Of a stretch of 64,000 nucleotides of DNA, positions 57,724 through 64,000 are shown piece by piece. The DNA is from Pseudomonadota bacterium (GTDB lineage Archaea > Thermoplasmatota > SW-10-69-26 > JACQPN01 > JAJPHT01): assembly GCA_021325135.1 (NCBI GenBank), contig JAJPHT010000033.1, positions 1-64,000 of the forward strand. The letters run 5' to 3'. A program made the position numbers and the translations under genes. The notes beneath the pieces were generated by a model. The model was given only the letters and a program-made list of their open reading frames with translations. It did no database searches and was not told the DNA's origin. The stretch's first letter is position 1; every line of letters starts with the position of its first letter.

Positions 57724-58803
57724 ATGTCCGTCGAAAGCCGGAAGGTCCAGAAAGTAGGCACGTCGACCCTCAGCGTCAGCCTGCCCAAGGAGTGGGCCGA
57801 GCGCACCGGGATCGAGAAGGGGGACATCCTCCTCTTCGAGGACCTGCGCGACGGCAGCTTGCGCATCGCCCCCAGCAAGCTCGGCGGGCCGCGCATCCGC
57901 GACGCCGTGTACGTCGTGAACGCGGACATGGCGACGGACAAGGGCATGCTGGGCCGCATCGTCGTGGGCAACTATGTGATTGGCCGCAACCACCTGGTCA
58001 TCAAGAGCAAGACGCGCATCCGCAGCGAGCACATCCAGGAGGTGCGCACATCCGTGGCCAAGCTCATGGGCCTGGGCATCATGCTGGAGACGCCCGACAC
58101 CATCGAGCTGCAGTGTAGCATCGACGCGTCGCGCTTCCCCATGGAGACGGTGATCAAGCGCCTCTACACCATCGGCTCCACCATGCAGAAGGAGGCCATC
58201 GAGGCGTTGACCACCCGCGAGCCGCGCCTCGCGCAGGACGCCCGCGGCCGCGAGGACGAGGCCGACATGGTCTACTGGCTCGCGCTTCGCCTGCTCCTCA
58301 CCGCGCAGGTCGATCCGCAGGTGGCCGAGCAGATCGGCATCGTGGACCAGCTCCCCATCGTGGGCAACCGCCTCATCTGCAAGAACCTGGAGCACGTCGC
58401 GGACTACGCCGACAACATCGCCAAGAGCGTGCTGGACATCCTGGAGAGCGGCGCCGAGATCGAGACGCCCCTGGTGAAGCGCATCCAGCGCGTGAGCGAC
58501 GTCTCCGCGCGCATCGTGCAGGACGGGCTTGCCTGCATCTTCAGCCACGACCTCAAGCTCGCCAACAAGGCCATCGAGGCGCAGGGCGAGGTGGAGCGCA
58601 TCGAGGAGGAGGTCCTCACGGACATCCTCAAGAAGCACGACGACCCCGCCCTCGTCGCCAGCCTGCGCAGCGTCGCGTGGAGCATCCGCCGCATCGCGGA
58701 GTACGGCAGCGAGATCGCCGTCATCGGCATCAACCGCTACCTGGAGCGCGAGTCGTCCATCTGCAAGCGCGCCGAGGAAGGCGCGCTGCACCGCTTCGCG
58801 TGA
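57724..58803 (+). CDS. Phosphate uptake regulator: AbrB DNA-binding domain fused to PhoU
   Basis: 359 residues. SpoVT/AbrB domain at 5-50 (RKVQKVGTSTLSVSLPKEW), then a PhoU helical bundle with two PhoU repeats containing the metal motifs (NRLICKNLEHVADYADNIAK and SIRRIAEYGSEIAVIGINRYLER). The architecture is typical of archaeal phosphate uptake regulators. The pst transporter is not in this window. Strong AT-rich promoter just upstream. Confidence 0.9.
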   Translation: MSVESRKVQKVGTSTLSVSLPKEWAERTGIEKGDILLFEDLRDGSLRIAPSKLGGPRIRDAVYVVNADMATDKGMLGRIVVGNYVIGRNHLVIKSKTRIRSEHIQEVRTSVAKLMGLGIMLETPDTIELQCSIDASRFPMETVIKRLYTIGSTMQKEAIEALTTREPRLAQDARGREDEADMVYWLALRLLLTAQVDPQVAEQIGIVDQLPIVGNRLICKNLEHVADYADNIAKSVLDILESGAEIETPLVKRIQRVSDVSARIVQDGLACIFSHDLKLANKAIEAQGEVERIEEEVLTDILKKHDDPALVASLRSVAWSIRRIAEYGSEIAVIGINRYLERESSICKRAEEGALHRFA

Positions 58804-58841
58804 AGCGGGGGCATCCCGCGCGGGAGCCTTCGCGACGGGGC

Positions 58842-59285
58842 CTACCCGTCTCCGCCGCGCCCGAAGGCCCGAGCCACGTCCCGCGCCTGCGCGACGCGCC
58901 GCTTGCGGGAGGCCAGGGCATCGCGCACGGCGCCCGCGAACTCGGCCAGGTCGGGGGGCTTGCGGAGGAAGCGCTCCACGCGGGCCTCGTTGATGGCGCG
59001 CAGCGCGACGCCCTGGTCCGCGAAGGCGGTCATCAGCAGGCGCGACGTGGCGGGGGCGAAGACCGACGCGCGGGCGAGGAAGGAGATGCCGTCCTCGCCG
59101 GGCATGCGGAAGTCGCACAGGACCAGGTCGACCTCCCGCGACGCCATGGCCTTCTCGGCCTCCTCGGCGCTGGAGGCCTCCATGATCTCCACGTCGCCCA
59201 GCTCGAAGGCGAGCCACTGGGCCAGGCTCTCCCGGATGTCCGGCTCGTCGTCCACGACGAGGAGGAGGGGCTGGCCGCCGCCCAT
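58842..59285 (-). CDS. Stand-alone response regulator receiver
   Basis: 147 residues. VVDDEPDIRE acidic pocket (11-14), phosphoacceptor Asp58 in LVLCDFRMPGEDG, Thr-like LLMTAFADQ, Lys in RFLRKPPDL. The C-terminal 25 residues (SRKRRVAQARDVARAFGRGGDG) are basic and not an output domain. No kinase nearby. ATG start after an AGGGAGG. Confidence 0.85.
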   Translation of the reverse strand: MGGGQPLLLVVDDEPDIRESLAQWLAFELGDVEIMEASSAEEAEKAMASREVDLVLCDFRMPGEDGISFLARASVFAPATSRLLMTAFADQGVALRAINEARVERFLRKPPDLAEFAGAVRDALASRKRRVAQARDVARAFGRGGDG

Positions 59286-59385
59286 GGGGCTGGATTGGCC
59301 TCCCTGTCCTTCAAGTCCGTGTCGGTACTCCACCCTTGGGCCCGCCGCCAGCACGGCTTTCCGGCGGGCCCGCGTTGAGCCTCCC

Positions 59386-59892
59386 GTGATCGTGCGCCGC
59401 GCCCGGCCCGAGGACCTCCCCGCCATCGCGCGGCTCATGGAGGAGCTGGCCCGCTTCGAGCGCATGGAGCCCCCCTCGCCGGAGGCCGCCGCGCGCCTGC
59501 GCGCCGACGCCTTCGAGCGCGGCCGGCTGGAGCTGTTCGTCGCGGAGCGCGAGGGCCTGGTCATCGCCTACGCGGCCGCGTTCGAGACGTACTCCACCTT
59601 CCGCGCGCGGCCCATCCTCTACCTGGAGGACCTCTTCGTCACCGAGGCCGAGCGCCGCCACGGCGCAGCCCGTGCCCTGGTGGCCCACCTCGCGCGCGAG
59701 GCCCTGCGCCGCGGCTGCGCGCGCCTCGCGTGGGTCGTCCTGGACTGGAACGCGGAGGCGCAGCGCTTCTACGACCGCCTCGGCGCGCGCCGCCAGCCCC
59801 AGTGGTGGCCTTACACGCTGGAGGGCCAGGAGCTGGAGGAGCTTGCGGCGCCCATGGACGGCGCGGGGCTCGACGACCGCGACGCGTCGTGA
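59386..59892 (+). CDS. GNAT-family N-acetyltransferase
   Basis: 168 residues from GTG: VRRARPEDLPAIARLMEELARFE, the acetyl-CoA loop RRHGAARALVAHLAREALRRG, and WVVLDWNAEAQRFYDRLGARR, the GNAT motif B end. Substrate unknown (diamine acetyltransferase-like spacing). Divergent from the receiver gene. Confidence 0.85.
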   Translation: MIVRRARPEDLPAIARLMEELARFERMEPPSPEAAARLRADAFERGRLELFVAEREGLVIAYAAAFETYSTFRARPILYLEDLFVTEAERRHGAARALVAHLAREALRRGCARLAWVVLDWNAEAQRFYDRLGARRQPQWWPYTLEGQELEELAAPMDGAGLDDRDAS

Positions 59893-59967
59893 GCGCGACC
59901 CGCGTGAGCGATCTTCCTCTCATCAAGCCCGAGCAAGCGGCCTCCCCAAGCGCGTTTCTCCCATCAA

Positions 59968-60059
59968 CGCGACGACGCCACGGCGCCACGACGCGACGCC
60001 GGGAGAGGCTCGTGTTATTTTCCTCGTCCGTCGCGTCGTGGCGCCGTGGCGTCGTCGCG
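59968..60059. repeat. Family-2 element, copy E: longest perfect inverted repeat
   Basis: A 31-nt arm (59968-59998) is the exact reverse complement of 60029-60059, with a 30-nt spacer. The arm equals copy A's arm with a GGCGCCACGA-type insertion in the middle. The spacer begins CCGGGAGAGG and ends CCTCGTC, resembling copy A's spacer. Between convergent genes. Confidence 0.92.
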
Positions 60060-60070
60060 AAGCAGGGGGT

Positions 60071-60119
60071 TTGGGGGATGCAGTCCCCCAAGTGAGCCAA
60101 GAAAAACAGGAAAAAAAGT
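60071..60119 (-). terminator. Terminator region of the solute-binding protein gene
   Basis: On the minus strand, two T-runs (AACTTTTTTTCCTG and TTTTTC) are followed by a perfect 8-bp hairpin, TTGGGGGA/TCCCCCAA at 60071-60091. The hairpin could also end the plus-strand GNAT transcript. Confidence 0.6.
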
Positions 60120-60156
60120 TGGAGCCCCAGAAAGGGCCCCCGAAGCGTCGAGCCGC

Positions 60157-61503
60157 CTACGCGGTCAGGTCGGTGGCGATGATCTTGGTCGTGCCGTCGG
60201 TCTGGACCTGCCACTCGGAGTAGATGCCCGTCTTCGGCTCGTGCTTGTCGTCGAACTGGAAGTCGTGGGCGTACCCCTTGTAGTCGATGTCCGTGCCGGC
60301 CTTGACCAGGAGCGCGCACTCGGCGAACGCCTGGCAGGAGGTGCCGGGCGGGTTCGCGATGGTGAGCATCTGCTTCTGGATGTCGTCGCCCTTGACGCTG
60401 CCCGCCTTGAGGGCCGCCAGGGCGATGTACATCACGCCGTCGTAGCTCTCGGCGCTGTACTGCTGCGGGTCGTGGCCGTACTTCGCCTTGAACTTCGCGT
60501 TGAACGCGGAGAGGTTGCCGCTCTGGGGGTTCGTGCCCTTGATGCCCGCGGCGAGCCAGTTGCCCGAGGAGTCCTGGCCGGCCTTGGTGGGCAGGCCCGC
60601 GCTGGACTCCGAGGAGTAGAGGCCCTCGGAGCCGTAGATCTTGAACTTGGAGAGGCAGCTCTGCTTCTGCATCTCCTTGAGGATGTTCGCGCCGTCGTTG
60701 ATGTAGCCGAAGATGACCAGCGCGTCGGCGGTCTTCTGGCAGACGGCCGTGACCTGCGAGGAGAAGTCGCCGGTGTTCTGCTCGTTGTACGCCTGCGCGG
60801 TGACCACGTTGGAGGCGCCGAAGGTCTGCGTGAAGACCTTGTTGAGGCCGTTGCCGTAGGCGTTGTTCACGTAGATGATGACGACCTTCGTGTTGTTGTC
60901 GTTCTTCACGATGGCCGCATCGACCTTGCCCTGCACGGCGTCGCTGGGGCTGACGCGCCAGAAGAAGCCCTGGTTGTCGCGGTCCAGCGTGAGCGTGGGG
61001 GAGGTCGCGCTGGGCGAGGCGACGACGATCTGGTTCTGGACGGCGAGGTCCAGGACGGAGGCCGTCACACCCGAGCAGCAGGGGCCGACGACGGCGGTCA
61101 CGCCCTCGCCCGCGAACTGGTTGAACTTGTTGGGGTCGCCTGAGGAGTCGGTGGTGCCGTCGTCCTTGACGTCGGTCGTGATGTGCAGGCCGAGGTTGGC
61201 CGCGTTGATCTCGTCAACCGCGAGGAGCGCGCCGTCGCGCATGTCGGGGCCCAGCGTGTTGAGGGCGCCGGTGAGGGGCATGAAGACGCCCAGCTTCAGC
61301 TCCAGGGGCGTCGTGGAGGGGGTCGTGATGACCGGCGTCGAGGTCACGGGGGTCGACGTGGGGGTCGAGGAGACCGGCGTGCTCGAGGTGGTCGTCGACG
61401 ACGTGGGCGTGGTCGTCGTGTTGTTGGTGGCGCAGCCCGCCAGGATGGGAGCGCCCACCAGCGCGAGCGCCGCGATGAACAGGATCCGCTTCGAGACAGT
61501 CAT
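60157..61503 (-). CDS. ABC-type branched-chain amino acid/urea-like solute-binding lipoprotein
   Basis: 448 residues. Signal peptide with lipobox LAGC (Cys24), a long Thr/Ser/Pro linker (TTTTPTSSTTTSSTPV...) typical of archaeal surface lipoproteins, then a type-I periplasmic-binding domain (LKLGVFMPLTGALNTLGPDMRDGALLAVDEIN, VVGPCCSGVTASVLDLAVQ, VVIIYVNNAYGNGL, YDGVMYIALAALKAG). LivK/LivJ-like. No permease or ATPase gene is next to it, so it is an orphan or works with a distant transporter. Confidence 0.85.
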   Translation of the reverse strand: MTVSKRILFIAALALVGAPILAGCATNNTTTTPTSSTTTSSTPVSSTPTSTPVTSTPVITTPSTTPLELKLGVFMPLTGALNTLGPDMRDGALLAVDEINAANLGLHITTDVKDDGTTDSSGDPNKFNQFAGEGVTAVVGPCCSGVTASVLDLAVQNQIVVASPSATSPTLTLDRDNQGFFWRVSPSDAVQGKVDAAIVKNDNNTKVVIIYVNNAYGNGLNKVFTQTFGASNVVTAQAYNEQNTGDFSSQVTAVCQKTADALVIFGYINDGANILKEMQKQSCLSKFKIYGSEGLYSSESSAGLPTKAGQDSSGNWLAAGIKGTNPQSGNLSAFNAKFKAKYGHDPQQYSAESYDGVMYIALAALKAGSVKGDDIQKQMLTIANPPGTSCQAFAECALLVKAGTDIDYKGYAHDFQFDDKHEPKTGIYSEWQVQTDGTTKIIATDLTA

Positions 61504-61602
61504 GATCGCATCTCCATGATGCTGGGTCGCGAAAACGACGTCGGACGGGTAAGAACGTTCCGGGAAGCCGCGGAGACGCGGTTTATACTGCGATCAAAAA
61601 TG

Positions 61603-62490
61603 TCATCGCGCGCGCCAGCGCAGGCGCGGGCCCTCCAGGAACGGCTCGACGCGCCCCGCGCGCTCCATCGCCGCGAGATAGCCCCGCACGGTGGCGAGGT
61701 TGAGCGCGTGAAGCTCCAGCGAGCGGGCCGTGGCGGGGAAGCGGTCCATGAGCGCGGCGTGCAGCTCCTCGTCCTCCGCGGGGCCCTGCCGCAGCCGCGC
61801 GAGGAGCGCGTCCTCGGCCTCGCGCATCGCGTCCGCGTTGGCCTTCACGGCGCCCGCGAGGTCGGAGACGAGCCCGCCGTGGTACGCGACGACGTGCGCC
61901 GGAGCGAGCTGCAGCAGGCGCTCCGTGCTCGCCCGCGCGGCGACGGGATCGACCGCGAAGACGAGCCCGTATTTCGATAGCACCTCGGGGGGCAGCACGG
62001 CGTCGCCCACGAAGAGGACGCCGTCCACCTCCACGCCCATCTGGCGGACGCTGTGCCCCGGCAGCGCGTGGAAGCGCACCTGGAAGCCCGCGACGTCCTG
62101 CGTGCCCTCGCCCCCGACGGCGTGGTCCACGCGGCTGGGCTGCGCCTGGAGGAACTTCCCCTGGAGCGCGCGGGGCGGCGCCGCGCCGAAGAGCGTCCAG
62201 GGCTCCAGGTCGGGCCGCTCGATGAAGAAGTGCTCGTAGTGCGGCGCCACCACTTTGGCCCCCGTGCGCTTCACGGCGAAAGCGTTGCCCCCGATGTGGT
62301 CGGCGTGGGCGTGGGTGTTCACGATGGCGCGCACCGTGCGCCCTTCGTTGGCCAGGGCGTTCACCACCTTGCGCACGAGGTTCTCGTCGAGCCCCGTGTC
62401 CACGAGCAGCGCGTCGGAGCCCCGCGTCACGACGCCGATGGCGGTGGGGGCCTTCGCGTAGCGCACGGTCTCCGTGACCTGCTCGAACAC
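61603..62490 (-). CDS. Metallo-beta-lactamase-fold hydrolase
   Basis: 295 residues. Metal motif NTHAHADHIGG (59-69), FHALPGHSVRQMGVEVDG, FVGDAVLPPEV, and HVVAYHGGLVSDL: the glyoxalase II/hydrolase-like set of His and Asp. A C-terminal winged-helix-like tail (DEELHAALMDRFPATARSLELHALNLATVRGYLAAMERAGRV) resembles LACTB2-like endoribonucleases. GTG start with GCTTAAGC 27 nt upstream. Confidence 0.82.
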   Translation of the reverse strand: MFEQVTETVRYAKAPTAIGVVTRGSDALLVDTGLDENLVRKVVNALANEGRTVRAIVNTHAHADHIGGNAFAVKRTGAKVVAPHYEHFFIERPDLEPWTLFGAAPPRALQGKFLQAQPSRVDHAVGGEGTQDVAGFQVRFHALPGHSVRQMGVEVDGVLFVGDAVLPPEVLSKYGLVFAVDPVAARASTERLLQLAPAHVVAYHGGLVSDLAGAVKANADAMREAEDALLARLRQGPAEDEELHAALMDRFPATARSLELHALNLATVRGYLAAMERAGRVEPFLEGPRLRWRAR

Positions 62491-62513
62491 GGCCCGACCA
62501 TGGCGCGTCCTGC

Positions 62514-62521
62514 GCTTAAGC
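62514..62521 (-). promoter_or_regulatory. TATA-like promoter of the metallo-beta-lactamase-fold gene
   Basis: GCTTAAGC palindrome, overlapping the TAA stop of the upstream zinc-ribbon gene and centred 27 nt before the GTG at 62490. Confidence 0.5.
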
Positions 62522-62947
62522 GAGGAGTCGGGTCCGCCCGCACACCGGGCAGGCGATGCGGAGGGGCCGCGCCGCGCTCACGGAGAGCATGGCGCCGCAG
62601 CCGGAGCACGCGCCCTTGGTGCGGCCGGGGGGCGCGGGCCCCACCTGGCGGCGCGCCCACTCGGTGGGGATGGGCTCGGGCGCGGGGGGAGGCGCGGAGC
62701 GCCCCTGGCGCAGGATGGGCGGGAGCGGCATGGGGCCGCGCGCCTCCTCCTCGACGGGCGTGAAGGCGACGGCGTCCATGTCGGCGACGGGGACGGGCGT
62801 GGCCGCGGGGACCAGCTCGAACTCGATGGGCATGTCGGGCTCGGCGCGGGCGGAGCGGCGGGCGCGCAAGGCCAGGGCCACGAGGACGCCCGCGCCGCCC
62901 GCGGCGACGAGGGTCCCGGCTGCGAGGAGGGCGTCCTGCGCGTGCAT
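62516..62947 (-). CDS. Membrane-anchored zinc-ribbon protein
   Basis: 143 residues. N-terminal transmembrane helix (ALLAAGTLVAAGGAGVLVAL) with RARRSARAE after it, a Pro-rich cytoplasmic stretch, and a C-terminal zinc ribbon CSGCGAMLSV ... CPVCGRTRLLA. Zinc-ribbon proteins with one N-terminal helix are common in archaea and of unknown role. ATG start; a TATA-like TTGAATTG lies about 28 nt upstream. Confidence 0.65.
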   Translation of the reverse strand: MHAQDALLAAGTLVAAGGAGVLVALALRARRSARAEPDMPIEFELVPAATPVPVADMDAVAFTPVEEEARGPMPLPPILRQGRSAPPPAPEPIPTEWARRQVGPAPPGRTKGACSGCGAMLSVSAARPLRIACPVCGRTRLLA

Positions 62948-62959
62948 CCGGCGGTGCAG

Positions 62960-64000
62960 TCACGCGGGGCGCAATTCAAGCTTGCGGATTGCGCCGCGGG
63001 AGCGCCAGCGCATCGCGGGCGCCTCCACGAGGCGGTACGACGCCCAGCCGGCCGCGACGGAGAGCCCCACCATGGCGACGGAGTTGGGGAGGAGCCACGA
63101 GGCCCCTTTGTGGAGCAGCCAGCCGCGCTTGGCCAGCTCGATCATGAGCGGCTCGTGCCAGAGGTAGACGCTGTAGGAGATGGCGCCCAGGAAGGAGAAG
63201 GGCGCGCTCCCCAGGACGCGCTCCCAGGGGCCCTCCGCTCCCTTGCGCGCCACGCTGGGCGCGAGGACGAGGGCGAACCCCAGCGCGCTGGCGGCGTGGA
63301 AGAACGCCTGCCACGCGGGGGCGGCGTCGTGGCGCGCGAAGGCGATCCCCAGCACGGCGAGGCCCGCGAGGCGCAGCGGGGCCGGCGCGCGCAGGCCCGC
63401 AAGGCGCGCGACCGCCAGGAGCATGCCGGCGGCGAACCCGTCGGCCCGCGCGGGGAGGCCGAACCAGACGGTCCACCGGTCCATGGGCGCGTGCCACACC
63501 CAGAGCGCCCAGGCTTTGAAGGCGAGGCTCGCGAGGCCCACGATCAGGGGGAGGGCGGCGAGGAGCGCCAGCCGGCCGGCGCGCGTCCGGAGCCTGGCGC
63601 ACGCCGCGTAGGCCAGGGCGCCCAGCGCGGGCAGCAGGAGGTAGAAGCCCACCTCCACCGCGAGGCTCCAGGCGGGCCCGATGGTCCAGAAGACGTGGGC
63701 CTGGCTGAACGTCTGCGTGAAGGTGAGGTGCTCGACGAGGTCGACGCGCTCCTCGGCCAGCCCGTCGTAGCGCGAGGCCCACACCAGGAGGATCGCGACG
63801 TAGTAGAGGGGGAGGATGCGCAGCGCGCGCTTGGCGAAGAACGCCCGCGTCGAGGGGCGCCCGTCCTGCTCCAGCGCGGCGCGGGCGAAGGGCAGGTAGA
63901 GGAGGAGCCCCGAGAGGACGAAGAACCAGGCGACGCCCGCCTCCAGGCTCCGGAGCACGAGGTAGAGCGGCGTCCCGGCCAAGGCGCCGGCGTGGGTCGG
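62960..64000 (-). CDS. Acyltransferase 3 family membrane protein (N-terminus outside window)
   Basis: About 345 visible residues, open to the right edge. GVAWFFVLSGLLLYLPFARA, FFAKRALRILPLYYVAILL and GPAWSLAVEVGFYLLLPAL are the hallmarks of acyltransferase 3 (OafA/YrhL) proteins, with about ten transmembrane helices. They move acyl groups onto sugars or lipids at the membrane. The conserved catalytic His segment near the N-terminus is cut off. C-terminus RKLELRPA. Confidence 0.88.
   Translation of the reverse strand, partial: PTHAGALAGTPLYLVLRSLEAGVAWFFVLSGLLLYLPFARAALEQDGRPSTRAFFAKRALRILPLYYVAILLVWASRYDGLAEERVDLVEHLTFTQTFSQAHVFWTIGPAWSLAVEVGFYLLLPALGALAYAACARLRTRAGRLALLAALPLIVGLASLAFKAWALWVWHAPMDRWTVWFGLPARADGFAAGMLLAVARLAGLRAPAPLRLAGLAVLGIAFARHDAAPAWQAFFHAASALGFALVLAPSVARKGAEGPWERVLGSAPFSFLGAISYSVYLWHEPLMIELAKRGWLLHKGASWLLPNSVAMVGLSVAAGWASYRLVEAPAMRWRSRGAIRKLELRPA

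Noticed and set aside
6488..61982. Recurrent heptamer TGCTATC with rare codons (often Val-Leu-Ser)
   Set aside because: About eight copies on both strands against a few expected by composition; not clustered and mostly a codon-pair effect.
1..64000. CRISPR arrays, insertion sequences with transposases, rRNA genes
   Set aside because: No regularly spaced direct repeats, no transposase or Cas motifs and no rRNA signatures were seen on either strand.

Overview
The window is GC-rich DNA (about 70% by eye, not computed) from an archaeon. The informational genes are archaeal: an archaeal-type phenylalanyl-tRNA synthetase beta chain (window edge, minus strand), a replication factor C large subunit ending in a PIP box, a DRG/Obg-family GTPase with a TGS domain, an AbrB-PhoU phosphate regulator, a TrmB regulator, PAC2 and PrsW proteins and many HTH/zinc-ribbon regulators. 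Promoters look archaeal too: TATA-like cores (CTTATA, CTTAAG, CATTTATG) lie 26-30 nt before many start codons, which implies leaderless mRNAs and moves several starts inward. A bacterial-type class II HMG-CoA reductase, heme-copper oxidase and exported sedolisins suggest an aerobic, peptide-degrading member of Thermoplasmatota. That placement is inference; no rRNA gene is present to confirm it.

Layout. 1-7.9 kb: pheT, an NTF2-like protein, HMG-CoA reductase, a dienelactone hydrolase-like enzyme, a HAD hydrolase, two tandem endonuclease III paralogues, a DUF429 protein and an HTH/zinc-ribbon pair. 8-11 kb: leuD, a metallo-beta-lactamase-fold protein, a cupredoxin lipoprotein, and a receiver coupled to a phosphoacceptor-helix/zinc-ribbon protein. 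11-19 kb: a secreted block with an LVIVD lipoprotein, two sedolisin proteases flanking a small secreted protein, and a DUF1223 protein. 19-24.6 kb: an aldehyde dehydrogenase divergent from a coxC-coxB-coxA-small membrane protein operon. 24.8-28.7 kb: a BNR lipoprotein, leuC, and a 1 kb gene-poor, hairpin-rich stretch with a perfect 64-bp palindrome. 28.7-34.5 kb: two secreted proteins sharing a CKPAC tail, a membrane Ser/Thr kinase and a TrmB-triple-PAS protein. 34.5-44.3 kb: membrane proteins, an isopropylmalate/homocitrate synthase-family enzyme, an APC permease, a RAM-domain protein, two related secreted proteins, threonine dehydratase and a double-winged-helix regulator. 44.5-52.6 kb: DRG GTPase, PAS-V4R protein, RFC large subunit, PrsW, a fibronectin type III protein and a DEAD-box helicase. 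52.7-64 kb: PAC2, DUF1616, CcmF and a thioredoxin-motif protein in one operon, then PhoU, a receiver, a GNAT enzyme, a solute-binding lipoprotein, a second metallo-beta-lactamase-fold protein and an acyltransferase cut by the window edge.

How the genes work together. The exported proteases, a solute-binding protein, an APC permease and threonine dehydratase fit uptake and catabolism of peptides and amino acids, with electrons going to the A1-type oxidase; CcmF and the cupredoxin fit c-type cytochrome maturation and copper electron transfer. Leucine (or lysine) pathway genes are scattered singly.

The most unusual content is non-coding: (i) a family of long perfect inverted repeats at five intergenic sites, (ii) a pair of 87/88-bp double-hairpin elements with near-inverted ends, (iii) a triplicated and partly inverted copy of the DRG gene 3' end that rebuilds its C-terminus, and (iv) the 64-bp palindrome upstream of leuC.
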